A stretch of DNA of 63,175 nt from Sphingomonas sp. PP-F2F-G114-C0414 (lineage in GTDB: Bacteria; Pseudomonadota; Alphaproteobacteria; Sphingomonadales; Sphingomonadaceae), in NCBI RefSeq assembly GCF_003688595.1, contig NZ_RCWT01000001.1:1-63175 (forward strand), in the 5' to 3' direction. Under the pieces are notes generated by a model that saw only the letters and a program-made list of their open reading frames with translations, had not been told where the DNA came from and did no database searches. The translations under genes were made by a program, and so were the position numbers. Shown in pieces: positions 7,801 to 17,160 of the stretch; position 1 is the stretch's first letter; every line of letters starts with the position of its first letter.

Positions 7801-10800
7801 CAGTGGAAGTCGTGAGATTTGAACTTCACGACAGCTTCCGGATCCATGCCGTCCGCATGGGGTGGCCAGTAGGAATTGCGCGGGTTCGGGCTCCAGCCCT
7901 TGTCCCCGCGGTCGGGGGAGCCGGCATGCTTCGCGCCGTCACCGCGGCCGGTCCGGTGCGGGAACGACATCTCGCCGACCCGGTGCAGCAGATCGCCGTG
8001 GTCGATGATCCGGTCGCAGATGACGTGGATGACCTCACCTTCCTTCTGCACCCTGCCCTTCATGCCGATCATCGACGCGGACATGACGGTGCGGCGCTGC
8101 CGCTCGAACCGATCGGGCCACAGAATGCCGTTGGCGATTCCGGTCTCGTCTTCGATCGTGATGAACAGCACACCCTTGGCAGACCCGGGCTTTTGGCGAA
8201 CGAGGATGATGCCGGCGACCTCGACATGCCGTCCGTCACGGATCGTCGCCAAGTCCGCGCATTTGGTCACGCCGCGTCTGGCCAGCTCATCACGGACGAA
8301 GGTCAGCGGATGCGCGCGCAGCGAGAGTTGCAGCGCGCGGTAGTCCTCGATCACCTCACGACCGTCGGTCAGTGGGCGCAGTTCGACATCCGGTTCAATC
8401 CCTTCCGCGCTGACCGCCTGATCCGCGCGGTCGGCCGCGGCGAACAGCGGCAACGGCGCTTCGCCGAGCCCCCTCACCTTCCACAAGCCTTGCCGACGAT
8501 CGGCACCGAAGCTGTGGAAGGCATCGCCATCCGCAAGCTTCTCGATCGCGGCGCGCTGCACGCCTGATCGGCGCCATACGTCCTCCACGCTCTCGAACGC
8601 GGTCAGCTCGCGCGCACCGACGATCTTGGCGCCGTCCGCGTTGGACAGCCCGCGGATCTGCCGGAGCCCCAGCCGTACGGCGAGGTACCGCCCGCCATAC
8701 GGCTCCAGCGTGCAGTCCCAGCGGCTTGCGTTGACGCAAGGGGGGCGAACCACAACGCCGTGCTCGCGCGCATCGCGTACGATCTGTGCGGGCGCATAGA
8801 AGCCCATCGGTTGCGCGTTCATGAGGCTCGCGCAGAATACGTCCGGGTGATGATGCTTCATCCACGACGAGGCGTAGGAGATCTTGGCGAACGACGCCGC
8901 GTGGCTTTCGGGAAAGCCGTAAGAGCCAAAGCCCTCGAGCTGCCGGAAGGTGCGCTCGGCAAACTCACGCGGGTAGCCACGCTCGACCATGCCCCCGATC
9001 AGCTTTTCACTGAAGTGCGACACGCCGCCTGTGAATTTGAACGTCGCCATGGCGCGACGCAGCTGATCGGCTTCGGCCGGCGTGAACCCGGCACCGACAA
9101 TCGCGACCTTCATCGCCTGTTCCTGGAACAGCGGCACGCCGAGCGTCTTTTCCAGCACCCCGCGCAGCTCGGGCCGTGGGTATTCCGGCTTCTCCAGCCC
9201 TTCGCGCCGGCGCAGATACGGGTGGACCATGTCGCCCTGGATCGGTCCTGGTCGTACGATCGCAACCTGAATGACGAGATCATAGAAGCGCCGCGGCTTC
9301 ATGCGCGGCAGCATCGACATCTGCGCGCGGCTCTCGATCTGGAAGGTGCCGAGCGTGTCGGCCTTCGAGATCATCGCATAGACGTCGGGATCGTCGTCCT
9401 GCAGGTCGGCCAGGCCAACGCACAGCCCCTTGTCCGCCTCGAGCATGTTGAAGGCGCGGTTCATGCAGCCGAGCATGCCGAGACCCAGCACGTCGACCTT
9501 CATGAACTTCAGCGCGTCGATGTCGTCCTTGTCCCATTCGATGATCTGCCGGTCTTCCATCGCAGCGGGTTCGATCGGGACCAGATCGTCGAGACGGTCA
9601 TGGGTGAGCACGAAGCCGCCCGGGTGCTGCGACATGTGGCGGGGCACGCCAATCAGCTTGCGGGCGAGCTCGAGCGTGAGGCGCAGGCGACGATCGCCGA
9701 TGTCGAGGTTCAATTCGTTGACCTGCTTTTCGCCGACGCCTTCGGCCGACCAGCCCCAGACCTGGCCGGCCAATGACGAGGTCAGGTTTTCGGGCAAGCC
9801 GAGCGCCTTGCCGACGTCGCGCACCGCGCCGCGCGCCCGGTAGCGTGTGACGACCGCGGTCAACGCCGAGTGGTTGCGGCCATAGGTTTCGTAGATCCAC
9901 TGGATGATCTCTTCGCGACGCTCATGCTCGAAATCGACGTCGATATCGGGCGGCTCGCGGCGCTCGCCACTGACGAACCGCTCGAACAGCAACTCATGCT
10001 TGATCGGGTCGATCGAGGTGACGCCTAGCACGAAGCAGACGCAGGAATTGGCAGCCGAACCGCGCCCCTGGCACAGGATCCCGCGCCGGCGCGCCTCGCG
10101 GACGATCGCGTAAACGGTCAGGAAATACGGCGCATAGCCGAGCTCGCCGATCAGCCGCATCTCGTGGGCGATCTGCTCGGTATAGGCAGCCGGCACCGCG
10201 CCGTTGAACATGGCAGCGACAGCGTCTTCCGCCAGCTTCTGCAAGGCTTCTTGCGCGGTCAGCCCGTCGATCAGCCGCTCGTGCGGATACTGATAGGCCA
10301 GTTCACCTAGATCGAAGGTACACAGACGCGCGATGTCGACGCTCGCGCGTAGCGCATCGGGATACGCCTTGAACCGCCGGACCATTTCGTCGGGGGATTT
10401 GAGCGCACGGTCGGCATTGACCTCACGCCGGTAGCCGAGTTCGTCGACAGTGCATTTCTCGCGCACGGCCGTCACCACGTCCTGGAGCAGCCTTGCTTCG
10501 GGCGCGTGGTAGAGGACATCCCCCGTCACCACCGCACGAACGCCAGCGCCGCCCGCCTGCCGCGCCAGCGCGTCGATCCGCACGGCATCGTCCGGCCGGC
10601 GCCGCTGGAACAGTGCCATATACCCGCGACGGCCATAGAGAGTCTTCAGGTCCGCGAGCGCTGCCAGATTATCCTCGTCTGCCTCGTGCGGCAGCAGGAT
10701 GGCGATCATGCCCTCCGACCAGGGTTCGAGGTCATGCCAGTGGAGAAGACACCCGCCCTTCCCCGCCCGCTTCTTGCCCACTGTCAGCAGACGCGTCAGG

Positions 10801-11063
10801 CGCGACCAGGCGGGGCGGTTGGTCGGGTAGAGCAGCAACTGCCGGCCGCAGGATAGATTGACGCGTGTGCCGGCGATCGAGCGTATGCCCGTCGCCTTCT
10901 GCGCTTCCCAGGCGCGCACCACGCCCGCGACGGTGCCGATGTCGCTGACCCCGATCGAGGGATAGCCAAGCAGCGCCGCAGCCGCGAACAACTCCTCGGG
11001 GCTCGACGCGCCGCGCAGCAGTGAGAAATGCGTGAGGACCTGAAGTTCGACATAGTCGGTCAT
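7800..11063 (-). CDS. dnaE2: Error-prone DNA polymerase DnaE2 (ImuC)
   Basis: The start at 11063 gives 1087 residues beginning [24 protein letters not shown], the usual DnaE2 opening; the frame is open further upstream. It carries an N-terminal PHP domain, the polymerase core with the aspartate pair in [14 protein letters not shown] (about residue 370), the fingers region ([24 protein letters not shown]), and a C-terminal OB fold ([25 protein letters not shown]). DnaE2 does mutagenic translesion synthesis with ImuA and ImuB during the SOS response. Its start overlaps the imuB stop by four bases. Length is normal for the family. Confidence 0.96.
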   Translation of the reverse strand: MTDYVELQVLTHFSLLRGASSPEELFAAAALLGYPSIGVSDIGTVAGVVRAWEAQKATGIRSIAGTRVNLSCGRQLLLYPTNRPAWSRLTRLLTVGKKRAGKGGCLLHWHDLEPWSEGMIAILLPHEADEDNLAALADLKTLYGRRGYMALFQRRRPDDAVRIDALARQAGGAGVRAVVTGDVLYHAPEARLLQDVVTAVREKCTVDELGYRREVNADRALKSPDEMVRRFKAYPDALRASVDIARLCTFDLGELAYQYPHERLIDGLTAQEALQKLAEDAVAAMFNGAVPAAYTEQIAHEMRLIGELGYAPYFLTVYAIVREARRRGILCQGRGSAANSCVCFVLGVTSIDPIKHELLFERFVSGERREPPDIDVDFEHERREEIIQWIYETYGRNHSALTAVVTRYRARGAVRDVGKALGLPENLTSSLAGQVWGWSAEGVGEKQVNELNLDIGDRRLRLTLELARKLIGVPRHMSQHPGGFVLTHDRLDDLVPIEPAAMEDRQIIEWDKDDIDALKFMKVDVLGLGMLGCMNRAFNMLEADKGLCVGLADLQDDDPDVYAMISKADTLGTFQIESRAQMSMLPRMKPRRFYDLVIQVAIVRPGPIQGDMVHPYLRRREGLEKPEYPRPELRGVLEKTLGVPLFQEQAMKVAIVGAGFTPAEADQLRRAMATFKFTGGVSHFSEKLIGGMVERGYPREFAERTFRQLEGFGSYGFPESHAASFAKISYASSWMKHHHPDVFCASLMNAQPMGFYAPAQIVRDAREHGVVVRPPCVNASRWDCTLEPYGGRYLAVRLGLRQIRGLSNADGAKIVGARELTAFESVEDVWRRSGVQRAAIEKLADGDAFHSFGADRRQGLWKVRGLGEAPLPLFAAADRADQAVSAEGIEPDVELRPLTDGREVIEDYRALQLSLRAHPLTFVRDELARRGVTKCADLATIRDGRHVEVAGIILVRQKPGSAKGVLFITIEDETGIANGILWPDRFERQRRTVMSASMIGMKGRVQKEGEVIHVICDRIIDHGDLLHRVGEMSFPHRTGRGDGAKHAGSPDRGDKGWSPNPRNSYWPPHADGMDPEAVVKFKSHDFH

Positions 11064-12850
11064 GCGAACACGCCGTGCATCCACCAGCTGAGATCGCCGG
11101 TATCCTCGACGAACCCGTCGCCACGCCGGAACACCCAGTAGCGACCGCCGGTATCGTCCTCGACGCGGTAATAGTCGCGGACAGCCCACACTTCCGCGTC
11201 ACGGCGCCACCACTCACCGTGGATCCGCTCGGGGCCGTCGCCAGCGACGACCTTGTGCGGCCGGCCGCGCCACTCGAACCGCCGGGGCGGCTGATCGGGC
11301 ATCAGCGCGATCACGCCCCACAGCGGTTCGGGCCTCGTCAGCAGGCGCGTCGGTCGGCGCCATTTCGGCCAGCCCGCGGGCGCCACCACCGGGTCGGCCC
11401 GCATGACGGCACGCTCAGGCACATGACTTTCGACCGGCGCGATCCGGAATACGGCGTCAGCGCCGATGCGGCCGGCAACGACGTCGACGAGACGGGCCGG
11501 ATCACGCACGAGAACCTCACCGGCGAGAACCGCGCCGAGATCGACCGCGTCGAGCGGCTCGGTGTGCGGCGCCGCCAGATAAAATTGCTCGAGCCCCAGT
11601 CCTGGATCGATCCGTTCGATCCTGAGCTTCATGAGCCGCAGCAGGTGCGAGACCTCGCGCGTCGGGCGTGAGGTGCCGACGGCGACGACCTGCTCGCTGC
11701 CATCGACGCGTAAGCCACCGAGGCGCAGCGACCGTCCGCCGAGTCCCTTTGCGCGCAGCAGTTCGGCCATGTCGCCGAGCAGATCCTCCATGACCTGCGC
11801 GATCGCGTCTGCGGTGACGATCGGTTCGAGCAGCCGGCGCTCGACGATCGGCATGACCTCGTCGGTGCGCGGCGTGATAGGTTCGGCGACCGCGCCGAGT
11901 GCCTGATCGAGCCGCGTGATCGCAGCCAGCCCGAGCCGGCGTGCCAAAGGCCCGCGCGCGACCGGTAGAAGATCGGCGACGCGTTCGAAGCCGAACTTGC
12001 GGGCGGCAACGAGCGCGGTGCCTGCTAGGCGCAAGGCCGCGACCGGTAGGCCGCTGAGCGCTTCGACCGTCCGCCCTGTGGGCACGATCGCGATGTCGGC
12101 AGGCCCGAACCGGGCAATAGCGTGGGCCGCGCCCGGTGTGTCTGCAACCGCCACGCGCGCGGTGAACCCGGCACGCTGGCAAAACGCGCGCAGACGCCGG
12201 CAGAACCGTTCTTCCCCGCCATGGAGATGCGCACAGCCGGTCAGGTCGAGCCATAGCCCGTCGGGCGGTGTGGCGGCTGCGATCGGCGACCAGCGGCGCA
12301 CCGCGCGTAGCACGAGCTGATCCAGCATCGCGGCATCCGCCTCGGTCTCGGAAGGTCGGATGTCGAGATCGGACACCAGCGCACGCGCATGGGTCGCGGC
12401 CATCCCGATCGTGATCCCTAACGCGGCAGCGCCATCGCAGGCGGCAACCACCTCTTCGCGCCGGCCGACCTTGCCCACCAGCGCGAGCGGCGCCCTGTGG
12501 AACGCGGCAACGGTCGCCGCGACCCTGTCGTGACTGTCGGCTTGCGCAAACCCATGAAACGGATGGTTCGCCGCCTCCGATCGTCGGCCAAGTTCACGCA
12601 TGGGTGGTTTCGCATGCGCGGGTAGCGCTTCGATCTCACCTTCCACATCCTGCCTGGTTGGCATGTCGGCACGAGCCCACCGCGCACCCGGCCGCCACCC
12701 GCCGCCCCGCGGTACCGAACACGCACCGGGATCGTCGTCGACGGGAAGCTGAAGGGCAGGCCGCTCAGGCGGCCGCGTGGCGTGCCGGTCCAGCCGTCTC
12801 AGCCGCTCGATGGCCAAGTGCGGCAGGAACAGCGAGACAACCCGTCTCAT
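11060..12850 (-). CDS. imuB: ImuB, inactive Y-family polymerase homologue
   Basis: The 596-residue protein starts [21 protein letters not shown]. The first acidic residue that active Y-family polymerases need in this strand is missing, as is usual for ImuB, which acts as a clamp-binding adaptor for DnaE2 and ImuA. Further family features are [40 protein letters not shown] and a C-terminal part with [14 protein letters not shown] and [19 protein letters not shown]. The first 86 bases overlap the end of imuA in another frame, and its stop overlaps dnaE2. Confidence 0.93.
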   Translation of the reverse strand: MRRVVSLFLPHLAIERLRRLDRHATRPPERPALQLPVDDDPGACSVPRGGGWRPGARWARADMPTRQDVEGEIEALPAHAKPPMRELGRRSEAANHPFHGFAQADSHDRVAATVAAFHRAPLALVGKVGRREEVVAACDGAAALGITIGMAATHARALVSDLDIRPSETEADAAMLDQLVLRAVRRWSPIAAATPPDGLWLDLTGCAHLHGGEERFCRRLRAFCQRAGFTARVAVADTPGAAHAIARFGPADIAIVPTGRTVEALSGLPVAALRLAGTALVAARKFGFERVADLLPVARGPLARRLGLAAITRLDQALGAVAEPITPRTDEVMPIVERRLLEPIVTADAIAQVMEDLLGDMAELLRAKGLGGRSLRLGGLRVDGSEQVVAVGTSRPTREVSHLLRLMKLRIERIDPGLGLEQFYLAAPHTEPLDAVDLGAVLAGEVLVRDPARLVDVVAGRIGADAVFRIAPVESHVPERAVMRADPVVAPAGWPKWRRPTRLLTRPEPLWGVIALMPDQPPRRFEWRGRPHKVVAGDGPERIHGEWWRRDAEVWAVRDYYRVEDDTGGRYWVFRRGDGFVEDTGDLSWWMHGVFA

Positions 12851-13526
12851 CGCAGCCCTCCAAAATCATCGAAAATGCTTCGCCGCCACGCTGCCGTGCG
12901 ACCGCGACCTGCCACCGGGATCGGCCGACGCCGGCGACACCCAGGGGCTCGGACGACGCACTGGCGATCCGCCAGCGGGTCCAGGCCGCAGACGGCTCGG
13001 CGAGCGGATCCTGGTCGCGATTACGTCTGCGTCGCAGGATGAGAACGGGAATGTCGGCGTCGGCCGCGACCAGTTGCAGGCGCCGGGTCGCGACCATCGC
13101 CATCCGGCTAACCTCGGCGATCACCGCCGACGGCGTTCCGTCGCGCACCGCGTCTTCGACGACGGCCAGCAAGGCTGCATCGTCACGGGGTTGTGCGTGA
13201 ATCAAGTCGGCAGATGATAGCCCCGCCTGCTCCAAGCCCGGCGCATAGAGATCGTTGCGACAGCTCACCCACAGCACCGGTCCGCCGGTTTGGGCTGCCT
13301 CTCGCGCGGCAATGCCCGCCAGGAACAGCGTTGCTGCGGCATCGTCGACCATCGAACAGCTTTGTGCGGCGACCTCGTGCAGCGCTCCAGCGCGAAGGCC
13401 CCTGCTTGCGAGGCGATCGTCGAGCGCAGGGATACCGAATGGCATGATGCGGTGATCCACCACAGGCGTGGCGATTGTCCGCAGGTGGGCGATGGTGGTC
13501 GGCAGGGACTCGAGGGCGGTGATCAT
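12765..13526 (-). CDS. imuA: ImuA, RecA/SulA-like SOS mutagenesis protein
   Basis: The 253-residue protein has the ImuA plan: IMPFGIPALDDRLASRGLRAGALHEVAA, a RecA-like core with GGPVLWVSCRNDLYAPGL in place of a good Walker B region, and HAQPRDDAALLAVVEDAVRDG. It is the first gene of the cassette and starts 18 bases downstream of a perfect LexA box. It works in DNA-damage tolerance with ImuB and DnaE2. The long overlap with imuB (86 bases) is common in these cassettes. Confidence 0.92.
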   Translation of the reverse strand: MITALESLPTTIAHLRTIATPVVDHRIMPFGIPALDDRLASRGLRAGALHEVAAQSCSMVDDAAATLFLAGIAAREAAQTGGPVLWVSCRNDLYAPGLEQAGLSSADLIHAQPRDDAALLAVVEDAVRDGTPSAVIAEVSRMAMVATRRLQLVAADADIPVLILRRRRNRDQDPLAEPSAAWTRWRIASASSEPLGVAGVGRSRWQVAVARQRGGEAFSMILEGCDETGCLAVPAALGHRAAETAGPARHAAA

Positions 13527-13544
13527 GATGTCTAGACTCTACCT

Positions 13545-13559
13545 GTTCCCTTTATGTTC
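13545..13559 (-). promoter_or_regulatory. LexA box GTTC-N7-GTTC of the imuA operon
   Basis: The sequence GTTCCCTTTATGTTC matches exactly the alphaproteobacterial LexA direct-repeat operator GTTC-N7-GTTC. It lies 19 bases before the imuA start codon, where bound LexA would cover the promoter. This ties the five-gene cassette to SOS induction. The motif is read directly; LexA binding is inferred from the known consensus. Confidence 0.88.
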
Positions 13560-13980
13560 CGTTACCAGAACCGTTTGGTCAAGCGTCAGACTCGATACTC
13601 ATGTGGATAAGGTTCCAGCTACTGACGCTGCGAAGCACGTTTTGCTATGGGCTGCGGAGCCGCGCTAACGCCCTTGCGAATATGCAAACGACGGCCGTTG
13701 GGCATGGCGATCGGCGTGGGGAATCCGGCCCGTTTCCCGCGCAGTCGTACCTTCGTCAGTAACCCTGTCGTCGAGCTCGGCAGGGAATGAATTTGGCCAC
13801 AACCTTCTGCCAAGTGCATGAAATGCAATCCAGATTAGACAGATTTGCATTCGCCATTGCCCTGCCTGGCGGATACCAAGGTGACGCCTTTCAGGCATCC
13901 TCTCCTAAAACCTCCCGGGTCGCTTTTGGCGGCCCCTTTTTTTGTCTGAACCCAGGCCGCTCAGCGTATCCGGTGCTCCG
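13560..13980. other. Intergenic region between imuA and the HNH gene
   Basis: No gene is certain here. A leftward frame at 13619-13828 (MHFMHLAEGCGQ; 69 residues, basic middle LLTKVRLRGKRAGFP) is possible but has no strong ribosome-binding site. A second overlapping frame at 13665-13898 competes with it. A rightward terminator-like hairpin at 13917-13943 has no obvious protein gene in front of it, so a short non-coding transcript starting near the imuA promoter region is conceivable. Confidence 0.35.
13917..13943 (+). terminator. Rho-independent terminator-like hairpin
   Basis: GGGTCGC (13917-13923) pairs with GCGGCCC (13929-13935) allowing one G-U pair, with a five-base loop, followed by C and seven T (13937-13943). 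The T-run is on the + strand. No + strand coding gene ends just upstream, so the transcript it serves is unknown. Confidence 0.6.
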
Positions 13981-14481
13981 CTACCGGACGCTCGCGTATA
14001 GTGATCTACTGTCGTCGAGCATGCTGATGGGTGTCGGCGTGATCCAGTCCGCCCCTCGCATCGGATATGGGCCGTAGAACAGATCGCCGAGCGCACGCCG
14101 GTAATGCGCGTTCATCCAACGTCGACGGCGATGCTCAGGACCGTCGTAAATCATGTGGCAGCGCTGGCAGAGCGCTGCCAGCTGGTGAAGCGCGCTGTCG
14201 CTGGGATCATGATTGAGATGCGCGCAGGCCAAGACCACCGGTGTCCATTTTCCCATCTGAAGGATGTTCTCAGTCGGTCGACGAACACGCCGGCCGTCGC
14301 CGTCACGCCAATACGACCTGCCTTTGTCCCACCAGCGTCCGTCTCCGAGGTGGAAGACCCGCTGCCCATGTGGGCGCCCGCAATGTTCGCAGCGTCCGCC
14401 TGCCCGTACGAAGCGGACCAAATGCGATAGCTGGGGCCAGTCGATGGGATACAAGAAGACATGTTCGGGGCGGATCGGCAT
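13981..14481 (-). CDS. HNH-endonuclease-like zinc protein
   Basis: The 166-residue protein contains two zinc-finger-type pairs and a His-rich core typical of HNH nucleases: GGRCEHCGRPHG, VVLACAHLNHDPSD (the conserved AHxxHxxxD region) and LAALCQRCHMIYD. The rest is helical and basic (GPEHRRRRWMNAHYRRAL). It ends with ADWITPTPISML, a tail that is duplicated as a fragment at 3740-3830. It is likely a DNA- or RNA-cutting or -binding protein; the substrate cannot be read from sequence. It stands alone on this strand. Confidence 0.72.
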   Translation of the reverse strand: MPIRPEHVFLYPIDWPQLSHLVRFVRAGGRCEHCGRPHGQRVFHLGDGRWWDKGRSYWRDGDGRRVRRPTENILQMGKWTPVVLACAHLNHDPSDSALHQLAALCQRCHMIYDGPEHRRRRWMNAHYRRALGDLFYGPYPMRGADWITPTPISMLDDSRSLYASVR

Positions 14482-14611
14482 CGGTCCGGTCTACCAACAT
14501 CATCGTTAGCGGTATGTCTATGACGTTCTGACGCTTCGATGTTCTTGGTATGTCCTACAGCCACGTAATCGTGCATTCGACAGCCAGCTGAGTCGAAACG
14601 GATCGAATGCG

Positions 14612-15385
14612 ATGGGCTATTCAGGAACACACTGGCCGGAAGGGCTGAACGACGAAGAGGCGCTGCAGCGTCTGCAAACTCTATGTCTGGGTGCCTGCGA
14701 TGGGATCCAGGATCTGGCGGACGACACGCGCTACAAGGCGCTGCGCCGGGCGCTGCTTGGCCGGACCGACCTGCGACCGTTGGCGCCGGCCTTTGTCGCG
14801 GCGCAGCCGAGCCTTGAGGCGTTTGTACGCCATGCTCGGGAAACGAAGGATCGCACCCTGCGGCGTGAGATGGTCCGTGAGCAGTTCAAGGCGCTCTGGG
14901 ACGAGGTTCGCGGACCGGATGCCGTCAGTTCGGCGACATGGACCGGGCGCCCTTCTCTGCGCGAGCATGCCGCTGTCATTCAGGCGTTAGCGCCTGTTGC
15001 CCTGGAAGCCGTGCAACGGCTGATCGACGATGAAGAACTCGCCCGCGACAACGGTGGACCGGTCGATGCCGATCGCGCGGTAGCGCTGCAGCAACTGAAG
15101 GCGCTGCATCGTGCGCTGGGCGATCTGATCGCGGCAGTCGATCAAGGTCGATCGCTCGAGCCGGTGTTCGAACGGCTTCGGCTTGTCCGCCAAGAGGCGA
15201 AAGTCGCGATCGGTAAGGCAACGGCCGCGCTACCGGTGACGACTTCGGCGCTGATCGCGTTCGGCAGCGTCGTTGGTATTGTGGAGTTTTTCGTCGGCAA
15301 TGTCGTTGTTGCGGTCGCTGCCGGGGGGATCGCAGGCAATACGCTCAAGGACGCGATGCTAAAGAAAGAAGTCGCTCCCAGCTGA
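14612..15385 (+). CDS. Hypothetical protein with hydrophobic C-terminus
   Basis: The 257-residue product starts MGYSGTHWPEGLNDEEALQRL. It has a long helical soluble part (RREMVREQFKALWDEVRG, DDEELARDNGGPVDADRAVALQQLKALHRALGDLI) and ends with a glycine-rich hydrophobic region of about 45 residues (TTSALIAFGSVVGIVEFF, then VVVAVAAGGIAGNTLKDAM) that could form two membrane helices. Such a soluble-plus-hairpin layout occurs in membrane-attached regulators and in abortive-infection effectors, but no family was recognised here, so no function is assigned. Confidence 0.6.
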   Translation: MGYSGTHWPEGLNDEEALQRLQTLCLGACDGIQDLADDTRYKALRRALLGRTDLRPLAPAFVAAQPSLEAFVRHARETKDRTLRREMVREQFKALWDEVRGPDAVSSATWTGRPSLREHAAVIQALAPVALEAVQRLIDDEELARDNGGPVDADRAVALQQLKALHRALGDLIAAVDQGRSLEPVFERLRLVRQEAKVAIGKATAALPVTTSALIAFGSVVGIVEFFVGNVVVAVAAGGIAGNTLKDAMLKKEVAPS

Positions 15386-15432
15386 TAACCTCGGTTTGCA
15401 GTTCATTAGAAACGTCTTGGCGTCGCCAAAAC

Positions 15433-15487
15433 GGGGTGGGACGTTTCGATTACACATTCACAGAAAAAGTTCGGAACGTCCCGCCCC
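15433..15487. terminator. Long inverted repeat, probable bidirectional terminator
   Basis: GGGGTGGGACGTT (15433-15445) is complementary to AACGTCCCGCCCC (15475-15487) at 12 of 13 positions allowing G-U, with a 29-base loop. It lies between two convergent genes (ends at 15385 and 15492), the right place for a shared terminator. There is no strong T-run, so an operator or a structured RNA is also possible. Confidence 0.5.
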
Positions 15488-15491
15488 AATT

Positions 15492-15677
15492 TCAATACAA
15501 TCCGCCCTCTTCTCTCTCCTCGGCTCCTTCCTTCTGAGCTTCCTCGAGATCGTCTGAGCGCTGTACGTCTTGCGCCGGTTTGTCTTCTAGACTATCTTCT
15601 GGACCGTTGTCGCTATCTGGCAGTTCGTTGACGTCGGTTTCAAAACCAGGTTCTTCGTCGTGCGGGGTAATCGGCAT
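15492..15677 (-). CDS. Small acidic hypothetical protein (61 aa)
   Basis: Begins MPITPHDEEPGFETDVNELPD behind a strong site AGGAGAGCAACA. More than a third of residues are Asp or Glu (GPEDSLEDKPAQ, EEAQKEGAEEREEGG), so it is probably disordered and soluble. Similar very acidic small proteins, possibly stress-linked, occur in sphingomonads. No domain or partner can be named. Two other small charged proteins of a different type are encoded at 40116 and 50576. Confidence 0.6.
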   Translation of the reverse strand: MPITPHDEEPGFETDVNELPDSDNGPEDSLEDKPAQDVQRSDDLEEAQKEGAEEREEGGLY

Positions 15678-15837
15678 TGTTGCTCTCCTTGATTACATCA
15701 AACGATCCAACAAACCGCTGAGTTGCGAACCGGCCGACGATACCGGTACCTGCCGGTGATCACTCGCCAATATGCGCACGATGATATCGGGATGGAACCG
15801 GTGGCGCGTCGCCCGTGGCCTGGATATAGCCCCGGAA

Positions 15838-16434
15838 ATGAGCTTATCCCCACGTGCCTTGCGCCGTCTCGTTATCGCCGTTGTCCTGCCGCTGCTGGCA
15901 GCACCGTTACCTGTCAACGGGGCGGCGCTTCAAAAAGGGAAGCCGCGCGGTTCAGTACCTGCGCCGGTGAAGGCAAGCAGTGCTATCATCGCACTACCTT
16001 TGACTCCCATAGTGCCAAAGGGGCAGCGCTTGTGTTCGGCACGCGCGCCTACCGGGTTGGGATATACGATGCTGCGTCCCGGATCTGGCGCGAAGCCCAC
16101 CCAAGGCGATGTCTCGCTAGTGAACTACATCGGCTACCTGGCAACGACTGGGGCAGTGTTCGATCAAGGGATGCGGTCCCCATTGCCGGTCAACGGCGTG
16201 ATCGCGGGCTTCTCTCAAGGATTGCAGATGCTAGCCAAGAATGGCGTCGCACGGTTCTGTATTCCTGCGGCGATGGCCTATGGGTCGCAAGCGTCAGGCC
16301 CGATCCCGGCCAACTCCGATCTTGTGTTTCAGGTCGAGCTTTTGGACTTTAAAACTACCGCGGAGGTCGAGAGCATGAATAGGCCGCAGGCGGCCGAAGC
16401 GCCTGCACAGAAGGATGCCGTCCCACAGTCATAG
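15838..16434 (+). CDS. FKBP-type peptidyl-prolyl cis-trans isomerase, exported
   Basis: Starting at ATG 15838 the 198-residue product has a signal peptide (RALRRLVIAVVLPLLAAPLPVNGAA) and a single FKBP domain. Features are GDVSLVNYIGYLATTGAVFDQGM, the VNGVIAGFSQGLQMLAKNG helix loop, RFCIPAAMAYGSQASGPIPANSDLVFQVELL, the last being the classical end of FKBPs. It should act in the periplasm on protein folding. The frame is open from 15772, but the signal peptide begins at 15838. The short tail after residue 180 is low-complexity. Confidence 0.85.
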   Translation: MSLSPRALRRLVIAVVLPLLAAPLPVNGAALQKGKPRGSVPAPVKASSAIIALPLTPIVPKGQRLCSARAPTGLGYTMLRPGSGAKPTQGDVSLVNYIGYLATTGAVFDQGMRSPLPVNGVIAGFSQGLQMLAKNGVARFCIPAAMAYGSQASGPIPANSDLVFQVELLDFKTTAEVESMNRPQAAEAPAQKDAVPQS

Positions 16435-16528
16435 TCAGTTCGGTTGCGTCTGAGTCCGATCCCAGGCTGCGTAATCGCGTTAGCTGATCTCACTGCCAAT
16501 CCTGCGTTGACTCTGCTATCGATCGTGG

Positions 16529-16726
16529 ATGCTCAAATTACGGATCAAGCGGCGTGCTGCCGTAGGTGGCCGCGCTGTCGATCGTCTCGCTGAGATCGAA
16601 GCCGCGGTTGCTGCACTTAAGGACGAGGACCTCCTCGATCTGGCGGATATCTTCTCGGGCGAGACGGTAACGACGTTGAAGGAAATGGCGTCTGCCGAAA
16701 TGGCGAAACGGAACATCAGCTTGTGA
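16529..16726 (+). CDS. Small hypothetical protein (65 aa)
   Basis: Reads MLKLRIKRRAAVGGRAVDRL followed by two acidic helices (AEIEAAVAALKDEDLLDLADIF and TLKEMASAEMAKR). Its stop overlaps the next start (GTGA at 16723-16726), which supports both being real and coupled. No domain is recognised. It looks like a small soluble helical protein. Confidence 0.45.
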   Translation: MLKLRIKRRAAVGGRAVDRLAEIEAAVAALKDEDLLDLADIFSGETVTTLKEMASAEMAKRNISL

Positions 16727-16953
16727 CCGCACGCAACCAGACGGAGTCGGCCATCTATCGGGTAAAGCTTACGCCCTTGCCGATGGTTATCGACGCAGAC
16801 AACCAGCCGGTGCCGAATTCACATGTCGTCGAAATCAATTTCCCTGGCGATGCCATCGAAACGGCACTCGGCAAGGTAAACACTATTGTCGGTCCGGGGT
16901 TAGCCAAAATCATAGTCGACGACACGACCTTCCGGGGCGTGGCCCTATGCTAA
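16723..16953 (+). CDS. Small hypothetical protein (76 aa)
   Basis: Starts with GTG at 16723, coupled to the preceding gene. The sequence is beta-rich (IYRVKLTPLPMVIDADNQPV, SHVVEINFPGDAIETALGKV) and ends FRGVALC. Possibly the two genes form a small two-part system, but there is no recognisable toxin, antitoxin or enzyme motif. The pair is followed by about 200 bases with nothing recognised. Confidence 0.45.
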   Translation: MTARNQTESAIYRVKLTPLPMVIDADNQPVPNSHVVEINFPGDAIETALGKVNTIVGPGLAKIIVDDTTFRGVALC

Positions 16954-17160
16954 TTGCCGAGGACCGCTATGAAGCGGCTCGATAACAAGAGCGCGTGGCG
17001 ATGAATTTGGGGAGCCCCCCGGAGTGGGTTTCGGTCTGTGCAAACTTGGGTGTGTTTGTAATAGCGCTTACGCTGCTGCGCGGCGCGCACGTTCGTGCTC
17101 AGAAAGGCGCCGCTCGCCGTCGGCCGTTGCCAGACTCAACTCGCTCCATAACCGCCCTCT

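Noticed and set aside
8760..9776. 338-codon rightward open frame inside dnaE2
   Set aside because: It is antisense to a clear DnaE2 polymerase core; composition (His/Arg/Asp-rich) is that of the complementary strand of a GC-rich gene.
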